The position numbers and the translations under genes were made by a program. From Verrucomicrobiota bacterium (lineage in GTDB: Bacteria > Verrucomicrobiota > Verrucomicrobiia > Verrucomicrobiales > DEV007): a stretch of 7,026 bases of DNA. This document shows, one piece after another, positions 1 to 6,686 of the stretch (position 1 is the stretch's first letter; the number at the start of each line of letters is the position of its first letter). The stretch lies in contig JAHDCN010000007.1 in the NCBI GenBank assembly GCA_020629815.1, positions 19,905-26,930 of the forward strand, given 5' to 3'. The notes beneath the pieces are model-generated. The model did not search any database. It was not told where the DNA came from and saw only the letters and a list, made by a program, of their open reading frames with translations.

Positions 1-155
1 TCGTGGTCGTGATCGTCGTGGTCGTGGCCTTCATGTTCTTCGTGATCATGGCCAGCATGGGGATCATCGGATTTTTTTTCCTGACAGCCGGTAAATGCGA
101 GGGCGAGTGCCGCCGTTCCGATTGCGATAGTTTGTATGATGTTGGATTTCTTCAT
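1..155 (-). CDS. His-rich metal-binding lipoprotein, 3' part cut by window edge
   Basis: The start is the ATG at 155-153 and 51 complete codons are visible before the window ends. The N-terminus is a lipoprotein signal: basic MKK, a hydrophobic stretch (residues 5-21), then FTGC with the lipidated Cys at residue 24. Phe at -3 is less usual than Leu, but the layout fits. The mature part begins with a polar linker (QEKKSDDP) and becomes a His/Asp/Glu-rich segment, with His at 33, 36, 38, 41, 44, 46, 49 and 51. Such segments bind Zn, Ni, Co or Cu in many metal-handling proteins. It lies 55 bp after the RND pump gene on the same strand, so it is probably the last or a late gene of the operon. It would act as a periplasmic metal buffer or donor, or as a sensor. 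The folded domain, if any, is outside the window, so the family cannot be named. No Shine-Dalgarno is seen; the leader is A-rich. Confidence 0.8.
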   Translation of the reverse strand, partial: MKKSNIIQTIAIGTAALALAFTGCQEKKSDDPHAGHDHEEHEGHDHDDHDH

Positions 156-210
156 TTTTATTTTTGGTTTGTAGGTTTAGACGTTTGGTTTGAAAAGAAA
201 TTCGGGTTTG

Positions 211-3200
211 TCAGCCAGCTGCGGCTGCATTTTGGCGAATGGCGTGGTCAGCCGATTTGCGGCAGAACCAGTAGAAAATCGCCGGGGTGACTAACAGACC
301 AAGCAGGGTCGAACTGATGAGGCCGCCGACGATCACGACGGCGACGGGGTTGAGGATTTCTTTGCCGGGTTTGTCGGCGGCGAGCACGAGCGGTATCAAG
401 GCAATGCCTGCTGAAAGCGCCGTCATCAAAACGGGCACAAGTCGTTCCTTGGTGCCTCGCTCGACCATCTTTCGAGTGAAACGTTCGCCTTCGTGCTTCA
501 TCAGGTGCAGGTAATGAGAAATCATCATGATCGAGTTTCGGGCAGCGATTCCGGAGATCGCGATGAAGCCGACCAGCGTGGCGATGCTGACGGTATTGAG
601 TGGTTCGGCATCCAAAAACGGAAAGCCGTAGCGAGTCGCGAAAATGCCGCCGATCATGGAAATCGGAATGTTGATCAACACCAACAGAACCAGATTTATA
701 CTGCGGAAATAACTGAATAACAGAATGACGACGACGAGCAGAATGGCAATCGACATCACCAGAATGCGTTGTTTCGCAGCTGCCTGAGCCTGATACTCGC
801 CCTCGATCCCCAGCGTATAGCCAGGTGGAAGGTTGAGTTTCTCATCGAGTTCTTTTTGGAGGGTTTCGACTGCCAAATTCAGATCAGGAGTTGTCGGATT
901 GATCGCAATGACAAAACGACGACGGGTATTTTCGCGAAGAATCGTGTTCGGCCCGGTCGCCTGGCGGAGATTTGCCACATAACTGGCGGGAATTTGCTTG
1001 CCGTCGATGGTATCAATATAAATCCGGCCAAGGTCGTCGGGCGAATTTCGATGATCAGATGGCAGGCGAATCACCAAATCGTAGATACGTTGATTTTCAT
1101 AGATTTCGGCGATCGATTCTCCGCCAATCAAAGCGGCAAGTTCTTCATTCAACTCACCGGGACGAACCCCATAAGCAATGGCCCGATCCCGATCCACTTC
1201 GATTCGAATCTGAGGAACCGGGGCCTGTTGCTCCATACGAGCTTCTTCGAGCCCGGGAATGTCACGAGCGATTTTCACCACCTTGTCACCGAGGTTGCGG
1301 AGCTCTTCCAGATCAGGGCCGTAGATTTTCACTGCGACCTTGGCATTGATCCCACTGAGCATATGCCCGACTCGATCGGCCAAAGGCCCGCTTACGGCGC
1401 TGAAGGTGCCGGGAACCGTCTTCATTGTTTGGCGTAGATCTTCGACGATCTCTTCGCGTGAGCGTGTGGTTTGCGGATCGAACTCCACATCAAACTCCAC
1501 GGTTGAAACCGGAACGACATGATCGCCTCGCTCGGCACGACCTGCGCGGTATCCTGCGGTTTCGACGCCATCCACTTTCAGCAATTGATCCAAGGCGACG
1601 TCAGCCAACTCGGTCGTTTGCTTGAGTGAAGTTCCCGGTGCCGATGCCGTTGCAATCGCTACTGATGGCTCGCGAAAAGCTGGCAAAAAGTTGCCTCCCA
1701 TTTGCTGAAACAGCCATCCTGAAATCGCAATGACTACGATAACTGCAGCGAGCAGCAGAAAAGGTTGGGAAAGAGAAAAGCGCAGTAACGTTTTCTCAAA
1801 CAGCCACTTCAAACCTCGAACAATCACATTGTCGCGATGCTCTTTGCCTGCTTTGGGACGAAGCAAAAAGGAACTCAAGACCGGGATCACCGTCAGGGAA
1901 ACCACGAAAGAAGCCGCCATGCTGACGATGGTCGCAATCGCTATCGGCGCGAACAATCTTCCCTCCACGCCGCTTAAGCCTAACAAAGGCACAAAAACTA
2001 GAATGATCAGCACTGTTGCATAGAGGATCGATGACCGAACTTCGGCTGAGGCTTGGGCGATCACTTCTTTTCGGGAAACGGGATTTCCGGCTGTTGCGTT
2101 TTCCCGCAGTCGGCGAAACACGTTTTCCACATCGACGATGGCGTCATCCACCACCATACCAATGGCGACGGCAAATCCCCCCAGGGTCATCGAATTGACA
2201 CTCAACCCCATCCATTTGAAAACCAGAATCGCAATTCCCAGAGAAAGCGGAATAGCGGTCAAGGTGATCAGGGTAACTCGCACATTAAACAGAAAAAGAA
2301 GCAACACCAACGCCACCATGATGGCTCCATCTCGCAAGGCTTCCTCCAAATTCCCAATCGCGATTTCGATAAATTCTTTCTGCCGATACACTGGAACGAT
2401 CTCTGTGCCGGGCGGCATCGATTCCCGCAAGGTAGCGAGCTTTTCCTCAATCTGATCCGTCAGGCGAACGGTATCGAAGCCGGGGGATTTGGTGACGCTA
2501 AGGATCACTCCCCTGGTTCCGACAGCCTCTTCAGCATTCTGATATGCCGACATGTGATGAGAGCCCAAGCCAGCGTCGCCTCGCATGGGCTCGATCCCCC
2601 AATCAACGGTTGCTACGTCACCGATGCGGATGGCGCGGTCTTTCCGTCTGACCACTACGGTGTCAGCCACTTCATCAAGATCTGTCGTCATGGCCAGATT
2701 TCGCACCATGATTTCCTGTGGTGTCTCGGTCAAAAATCCGCCTGTCGTGTTGCGAATCGCGTTTTCGGCTGCGCTACGCAATTCATCAAAGGTGACGCCA
2801 AGCGCCAGCATCTGATTCGGGTTAGGCTGAATCTGAAGCTGTTTGACTCCGCCTCCCATCCCCAAAACTTCCGCCACACCGGGAATCGATTTAATTACCG
2901 GGGCGATCTGCCAATCCGCAATGGTTCTCAAATCTCGTGCCGGTGTTTTCCTTGATGGATCAGTCACGCCGACAAGCATGATTTCACCCATCAATGAAGC
3001 GACAGGTGTCATGTAGGGAGTCACGTCATCGGGCAGAACCTCCGCGATTCCTCCGAGGCGTTGTTGCACAAATTGTCGCGCCTGATAGATGTCCGTGTCC
3101 CAGTCAAACTCGACAAAAATCAGGGAAAGCGCAATGTCATTCGTCGAACGCAAGCGGGTAACTCCCGTTACTCCCATGAGTGCATTTTCGAGTGGAATGG

Positions 3201-3396
3201 TGATGAGCGTTTCTACCTCTTCAGGAGCATAACCCGGTGCCTCGGTCATGATCGTAACGGTTGGCTTGGTCAAATCGGGCAACACATCGACTGGCAGCTC
3301 GACTACCGTTTTCAAACCAAACAACAACACGACCACCGCGAGGACAAAAACCAGTGCCCGCTGCGCCAGAGAAAAGCGAATGAGGTGATTCAACAT
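211..3396 (-). CDS. cusA/czcA: Heavy-metal efflux RND pump, inner-membrane subunit (CusA/CzcA family)
   Basis: This is a proton-driven inner-membrane transporter that works as a trimer with the adaptor and outer-membrane channel encoded just upstream. Its 1061 residues match the family (CusA and CzcA are about 1050-1060). TM1 spans about residues 10-30 and is followed by the conserved LPVDVLPDL segment. A large periplasmic loop follows, then TM2-6 (about 355-510), TM7 (543-563), the second periplasmic loop (about 565-875) and TM8-12 (878-1042). The TM4 proton-relay region (406-425) keeps an Asp (D417) and the Glu-Asn pair (E424, N425). It reads AIGMVVDDA, closer to the CusA form than to CzcA DFG...DGA, with additional Asp at 418 and 422. 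By my alignment the periplasmic Met triad of CusA is not conserved (A584, T632 and H678 instead). Substrate, monovalent Cu/Ag or divalent Zn/Co/Ni, is therefore open. The ATG is 2 bp after the adaptor stop with no Shine-Dalgarno, suggesting translational coupling. Confidence 0.96.
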   Translation of the reverse strand: MLNHLIRFSLAQRALVFVLAVVVLLFGLKTVVELPVDVLPDLTKPTVTIMTEAPGYAPEEVETLITIPLENALMGVTGVTRLRSTNDIALSLIFVEFDWDTDIYQARQFVQQRLGGIAEVLPDDVTPYMTPVASLMGEIMLVGVTDPSRKTPARDLRTIADWQIAPVIKSIPGVAEVLGMGGGVKQLQIQPNPNQMLALGVTFDELRSAAENAIRNTTGGFLTETPQEIMVRNLAMTTDLDEVADTVVVRRKDRAIRIGDVATVDWGIEPMRGDAGLGSHHMSAYQNAEEAVGTRGVILSVTKSPGFDTVRLTDQIEEKLATLRESMPPGTEIVPVYRQKEFIEIAIGNLEEALRDGAIMVALVLLLFLFNVRVTLITLTAIPLSLGIAILVFKWMGLSVNSMTLGGFAVAIGMVVDDAIVDVENVFRRLRENATAGNPVSRKEVIAQASAEVRSSILYATVLIILVFVPLLGLSGVEGRLFAPIAIATIVSMAASFVVSLTVIPVLSSFLLRPKAGKEHRDNVIVRGLKWLFEKTLLRFSLSQPFLLLAAVIVVIAISGWLFQQMGGNFLPAFREPSVAIATASAPGTSLKQTTELADVALDQLLKVDGVETAGYRAGRAERGDHVVPVSTVEFDVEFDPQTTRSREEIVEDLRQTMKTVPGTFSAVSGPLADRVGHMLSGINAKVAVKIYGPDLEELRNLGDKVVKIARDIPGLEEARMEQQAPVPQIRIEVDRDRAIAYGVRPGELNEELAALIGGESIAEIYENQRIYDLVIRLPSDHRNSPDDLGRIYIDTIDGKQIPASYVANLRQATGPNTILRENTRRRFVIAINPTTPDLNLAVETLQKELDEKLNLPPGYTLGIEGEYQAQAAAKQRILVMSIAILLVVVILLFSYFRSINLVLLVLINIPISMIGGIFATRYGFPFLDAEPLNTVSIATLVGFIAISGIAARNSIMMISHYLHLMKHEGERFTRKMVERGTKERLVPVLMTALSAGIALIPLVLAADKPGKEILNPVAVVIVGGLISSTLLGLLVTPAIFYWFCRKSADHAIRQNAAAAG

Positions 3397-3398
3397 AA

Positions 3399-4613
3399 TT
3401 AGTCGGCTGGCTCAGGGGTGCTGTTGCGGTTTCGACGTCGCCCTGCGATGACCATCTGCAGACAAACCAAAAATCCGACCGTGGCCATGATTGTCCAAAT
3501 CAGAAGGTAAAGACCGGGAGGGGAGAAGAGAGAGCCACTTCCTGAACTGCCAGGCACCTCGCCCCGAGCCGCTGCTTTTTCGGCTTCCCGCGCCGCTCGT
3601 TGCTCGGCGGTCATTTCCGAACCATCTTCGTTATGTTCGTGCCCATGTGCGAGATCGAGCGCTTCTTTCAAAGACATGCCACTGCCAGCTCCGGCGTGGC
3701 TCAATGCATAGGCACCGCGAGTTACCACTTCGTCTCCGGGAAACAAGCCGCTAATTACCTCGACGAGTTCGTCGTTTTCTTCGCCCAAGACCACAGGTGC
3801 TTTGACATAGGCGTAGGGAATATCGAAGTCAGTGACAAATACCTGCCGTTTCGTTGCCGAGCCCTGAATCGCGGATTTCGGAACCGCTAACACGTTTTTT
3901 CTTTCGCTCGTAACAATGGAAAACTCTGCGCGCAACCCAGGGCGCAGCAATCCTTCTGAATTGTCGATTCGGAAAAATCCCAAGACGGAGCCCGCCACCT
4001 GATCGGCTTCCGAGGCAAAACGCTCTAAGGTTGCTTCCAGCACTTGCTCCATCCCGATTGCTGGTATTCGCACCCTCGCTCTCGCGCCGATTTTTACCGC
4101 ACCCGCTTCAATTTCCGGGATGGAAGCAACCGCCCACAGTGTCGAGTGATTGGCAATGCTGATCAAATCAGTCGAAGGCTCTATCGGTTCACCGAGATGG
4201 AAGTGGCTGCCAACCACCTTACCATCTTGCAACGCTTTCAGATCAATGACCGGAGGAGGATCTCCGATGACCCGGGCTTCTACCCTCGCGACAACATTCC
4301 CTTTTTTCACGGAGTCACCGGGGTTCACAAGAAGTTCGACGATTCGTCCCTCGATACGGGATGAAACGACCGAGCGGGTTCCCTCTACTTCGGCGAGTCG
4401 ACCGATTGCGTAGACAGTCGATTCGAAATCAGCCTCTTCAGCAAGAACAGTTTCAATTTTCAGATTGGTTGCGCTGACTTCGTCGAGGATGACAGTGTTG
4501 GCGGCGCGATCGACATTGATCAGGTCTTCTGCCGTAGCACCGGGCGGGATAGACAAAAAGATTATTGCAATAAGCAAGATTATTGACAGCGGGTTAGGGA
4601 AATTCTGATTCAT
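3399..4613 (-). CDS. Periplasmic adaptor (membrane fusion protein) of the metal RND pump, hairpin-less, with C-terminal membrane anchor
   Basis: This protein would link the RND pump to the outer-membrane channel. A signal peptide covers residues 1-28 (hydrophobic 9-21, ATA then ED at the likely cleavage site). The lipoyl half-motifs lie at about 83-112 (IEGRIVELLVNPGDSVKKG) and 126-155 (LQDGKVVGSHFHLGEPIEP). A beta-barrel follows (about 156-235, with the conserved LLRPGLRAEF), then a membrane-proximal domain (about 240-305, VPKSAIQG, ISGLFPGDEVV). The two lipoyl halves are joined by only some 15-20 residues (RVIGDPPPVIDLKA), so the usual coiled-coil hairpin is absent. The C-terminus carries a His cluster (HGHEH, 323-327), a charged helix (about 332-350), a Gly/Ser linker (355-361), a clear transmembrane helix (about 366-390) and a basic tail (GRRRNRN). 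The likely topology is periplasmic body, cytoplasmic tail. The gene lies 11 bp after the outer-membrane factor gene and 2 bp before the pump gene. It corresponds to CusB/CzcB by position, but its architecture differs. Confidence 0.93.
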   Translation of the reverse strand: MNQNFPNPLSIILLIAIIFLSIPPGATAEDLINVDRAANTVILDEVSATNLKIETVLAEEADFESTVYAIGRLAEVEGTRSVVSSRIEGRIVELLVNPGDSVKKGNVVARVEARVIGDPPPVIDLKALQDGKVVGSHFHLGEPIEPSTDLISIANHSTLWAVASIPEIEAGAVKIGARARVRIPAIGMEQVLEATLERFASEADQVAGSVLGFFRIDNSEGLLRPGLRAEFSIVTSERKNVLAVPKSAIQGSATKRQVFVTDFDIPYAYVKAPVVLGEENDELVEVISGLFPGDEVVTRGAYALSHAGAGSGMSLKEALDLAHGHEHNEDGSEMTAEQRAAREAEKAAARGEVPGSSGSGSLFSPPGLYLLIWTIMATVGFLVCLQMVIAGRRRNRNSTPEPAD

Positions 4614-4624
4614 TCAGATTCGTT

Positions 4625-5932
4625 TTATTTGGGTTTCGCAAGAGTCGACACCTTCATGCCGGGGTATGCTCCTGTGATACTTCGGATCTCTGCTTCTGCA
4701 GTGTGGTAGGCAGCGATTGAATCAAACTGATCATTTTGTAACTTGAGCAGTTGTTCCTCGGCGTCTTTTACTTGAACATAACTTGCTTGCCCTTGAGAGT
4801 AAGCGTTGCGGATATCGCCAAGGTTTTTATTAGCGAGGTCGATCAAGTCGCCGCTGCCACGCTTCGCTACGTGCCAAGCTGAAAGCCTTTGCTGAAATGC
4901 TGCTTCATACTCAGTTCGAATACGTAACCGCACGGCTTCGACGCCTTTTCCTGCAGCTTCCCGATCAATCTGTGCCAACTCCCGTCCACTCTCATTCTTT
5001 TTTCGAAAAGGCAACGGTAGTGAAAAACCTACGCCTGCGATTTTGTTACGCACTAAACCTATCGGTTCATCATTGACTCGCTCGCGTTGGACAAAAACGC
5101 TTACTGTTGCGTCTTGCCAGTTTTTGGATTTTTCCAGAATTACGGCAGCTTCCGCTTCATCCACTCGTGCGATAGCTAATAAATAATCCGGTCGCTGCCC
5201 GAGAATGTGACTCTCCGCAGTCCGGGCCCGGGGAGCAACAGCGGGCAATTGCAGCTGTCCGCGCAGCGATAGTGATTGAGTGGGTTCCATACCGAGCAAG
5301 TTTTTCAACGCCAGCATTTTTTGCACGACCACCGCATCCTTTCCGGCAATTTCCTGTCTCAAGATTTGCTCTTCGAGCACTGCTTGATTCACATCGAGCA
5401 AGGAAACCTGACCTGTGGGCAAATTTTTCTTGAGAAATCTTACTTTCTCCGCTTTCAGCGAGACTTGCTTTCTCTGTCGCAATGCTTGCTCTTTCGTTAG
5501 CAATACGGCGACAAATGCCCGGTCTACTTCTCCAGCAATCTGGCGCTTTTTTTCAGCGATCTCCGCATCAGCGAGAACCACTTGGTAGCGCCTCAACTGC
5601 CGCTCTTTTGAAAGGCGTGCGGTGAGAGGAAATTGTTGAGACAATGCAACGTCGAATGAACCTTCACCTTCCCGTTCGCCGTGGTGATCATTGCTCAAAG
5701 ACATCGCCAATTCTGGATTCTCCCAGCGGCCGGACCAATGCATCCGTGAACGGGCTTTCTGCGCCTCAAATGTTGTTAGTTGAATCTCCCGGTTATTTTT
5801 CAGAGAAAAGGCGATTGCTTCATCGCGGGAGAGCGAAACTCCCCCTGCCAATGCCTCTGGAGTACAGGACAACAAGCCGACCGCTAGCAAACGGACTGGC
5901 AAAGAAAATCGAAGTGTCTTGGAGAAAGGCAT
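4625..5932 (-). CDS. TolC-like outer-membrane factor of the metal efflux system (CusC/CzcC type)
   Basis: This 435-residue protein forms the trimeric outer-membrane exit duct. It shows the two OEP-family repeats. Repeat 1 covers about 33-215, with the NPEL strand at 72-75, QQFPLTARLSKER at 99-111 and GQVSLLDVNQA at 174-184. Repeat 2 covers about 240-420, opening with GQRPDYLLAIARVDEAEAAV (245-264), then GVGFSLPLPF (300-309) and GQASYVQVKDAEEQL (381-395). Long Ala/Gln/Glu/Lys-rich helices make up the rest. The N-terminus is an export signal that can be read two ways: cleavage after ALA at residue 29, or lipidation at C23 within LLSC, as in lipidated relatives such as CusC. A HH pair at 83-84 lies in the first strand region. 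It is the first of the three core efflux genes. The ATG at 5932 immediately precedes the signal peptide; no Shine-Dalgarno is visible. Length is close to the family norm. Confidence 0.93.
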   Translation of the reverse strand: MPFSKTLRFSLPVRLLAVGLLSCTPEALAGGVSLSRDEAIAFSLKNNREIQLTTFEAQKARSRMHWSGRWENPELAMSLSNDHHGEREGEGSFDVALSQQFPLTARLSKERQLRRYQVVLADAEIAEKKRQIAGEVDRAFVAVLLTKEQALRQRKQVSLKAEKVRFLKKNLPTGQVSLLDVNQAVLEEQILRQEIAGKDAVVVQKMLALKNLLGMEPTQSLSLRGQLQLPAVAPRARTAESHILGQRPDYLLAIARVDEAEAAVILEKSKNWQDATVSVFVQRERVNDEPIGLVRNKIAGVGFSLPLPFRKKNESGRELAQIDREAAGKGVEAVRLRIRTEYEAAFQQRLSAWHVAKRGSGDLIDLANKNLGDIRNAYSQGQASYVQVKDAEEQLLKLQNDQFDSIAAYHTAEAEIRSITGAYPGMKVSTLAKPK

Positions 5933-6090
5933 ATAAGCGAGAATATTGACTAAGCACGAATCAATTCCCTGTTGAAGAATACAGGGCAGGAAACCGTAAA
6001 ACCTGAATCAAGGCTCGTAGAAAAACGAAACCTCAAACCGCAGAAAGGACGCTCAATGAAAATCGAGCGGCATTCTGGAACAGCCGAAAA
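5933..6090. other. 158-bp gap between the small Cys/His protein gene and the outer-membrane factor gene, with a short inverted repeat
   Basis: No open frame of note is seen on the minus strand here. The only structure found is an inverted repeat, CCCTGT at 5967-5972 and ACAGGG at 5981-5986, with an 8-nt loop, about 35 bp upstream of the outer-membrane factor start. No T-tract follows it on the minus strand (AATTGATT follows), so it is not an intrinsic terminator. It could be a processing or stabilising hairpin, or an operator. No convincing -35/-10 pair was found, so this gene is probably read from the upstream promoter. Confidence 0.3.
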
Positions 6091-6495
6091 TCAAACTTGG
6101 AATCGCTGTAGAAGCGAGCATGCCTGCGCATGGCGCGGTGGCAACCGGGGAGGTCCTCGATTCCAACCTATACAGGGTTTAGACACAAATTTCCCATGCT
6201 CCGAACGGGAGGATAGAAGCTTGCCTGTAGTTGACCCAACAGGAGCCCGCGTTTCCGTAGCGGCGACAGGAAGCGATACGAGAGTGGCGCAAACACAATC
6301 CAACTCAACCGAGCTGCAGAAGTCTTCTGATTCTTCTTCTGGAGAAGAAGGTTTATGAGATTCGCATTGGTGATGTTTGGGGTGGACATCAATTCCCAGC
6401 CATTCGAGCACATCACACCCCTTCAAACCGACTCCGCCGAGAAGCTGAAGTTGCGCAAAACCCAACAAGAGGAATATGGAAACAAACCGTTTCAA
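6091..6495 (-). CDS. Small secreted Cys/His-rich protein, first gene of the efflux operon, function unknown
   Basis: This 134-residue protein has a TTG start at 6495-6493. There is no in-frame ATG, and an in-frame TGA lies 36 bp upstream, so TTG is the only sensible start. It gives a good export signal: MKR, then the hydrophobic run FVSIFLLLGFAQLQLLGG, with cleavage possible around residues 20-24. The mature part has a likely metal-binding cluster, HPKHHQCESH (38-47), an acidic stretch (PEEESED), a Cys group (C60, C67, C69) and further Cys at 27, 108 and 126. The C-terminus is Pro/Arg-rich (GPPRLPPRHAQAC). I do not recognise a named family. The signal peptide, the metal ligands and the position 158 bp upstream of the outer-membrane factor gene on the same strand suggest a periplasmic metal-binding accessory or sensing protein of this operon. 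Being small and without a Shine-Dalgarno, it is less certain than the core genes. Confidence 0.62.
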   Translation of the reverse strand: MKRFVSIFLLLGFAQLQLLGGVGLKGCDVLEWLGIDVHPKHHQCESHKPSSPEEESEDFCSSVELDCVCATLVSLPVAATETRAPVGSTTGKLLSSRSEHGKFVSKPCIGWNRGPPRLPPRHAQACSLLQRFQV

Positions 6496-6503
6496 CCTGC
6501 AAG

Positions 6504-6532
6504 GCTTTAGCGAAGTGGGAGCTTCGTGTCAA
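6504..6532 (-). promoter_or_regulatory. Possible sigma-70-type promoter for the efflux operon, with a dyad in the spacer
   Basis: On the minus strand a perfect TTGACA (6532-6527) is followed after 17 bp by TAAAGC (6509-6504), a weak -10 with 3 of 6 matches. The spacer holds an inverted repeat, CGAAG/CTTCG with a 6-bp gap (6511-6526), a position where a repressor or a MerR-type activator could bind. Transcription would begin near 6497, only 2-3 nt before the TTG start, which would make the first message nearly leaderless. This agrees with the lack of a Shine-Dalgarno. The poor -10 keeps confidence low. Confidence 0.33.
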
Positions 6533-6598
6533 GAGAGATTTGCGACCGCGAAGTTGAAAAAATGGCCTCAAGAACCAGTCTAAATTTGCTACAACCCT

Positions 6599-6654
6599 AA
6601 AAAGAAAAAGTCCCCTAAGATCGCAATAAACAGCAGCTATATTGACGGGGAACT
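6599..6654 (-). terminator. Terminator-like hairpin with split T-tract upstream of the operon
   Basis: Read on the minus strand, AGTTCCCC (6654-6647) can pair with GGGGACT (6615-6609), with one bulged base. An inner stem CAATA/TATTG (6644-6640 with 6628-6624) lies in the long loop. The outer stem is followed directly by CTTTTTCTTTTT (6610-6599). The GC-rich base of the stem and the T-tract suit an intrinsic terminator, but the 31-nt loop is unusually long. No gene is visible for it to end. It may close a small RNA or leader read from the 6655-6930 interval, or act as an attenuator for read-through into the efflux operon. Confidence 0.4.
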
Positions 6655-6686
6655 CCATCGCCATTGTGCATCGAGCGTTATCTTTT

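Noticed and set aside
1..50. Repetitive GTCGTG/GATCGTCGTG as a DNA-level repeat or CRISPR-like array
   Set aside because: The periodicity comes from His-Asp codons (CAC/CAT and GAC/GAT) of the lipoprotein; there are no unit boundaries or spacers.
3..290. 95-codon plus-strand frame at the left edge
   Set aside because: Its Val-rich start is the antisense reading of the His/Asp codons of the lipoprotein, and it overlaps the end of the pump gene.
769..1437. 222-codon plus-strand frame opposite the RND pump gene
   Set aside because: It lies antisense within a 1061-residue gene of certain identity, and its product has no domain; it is a shadow of the real gene's codon pattern.
2053..2955. 300-codon plus-strand frame opposite the RND pump gene
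   Set aside because: Same reasoning: it is antisense to conserved RND segments including TM4, and its translation is low-complexity and rich in His, Gln and Asn without family resemblance.
5967..5986. Inverted repeat CCCTGT/ACAGGG as a terminator between operon genes
   Set aside because: The stem is only 6 bp and no T-run follows on either strand.
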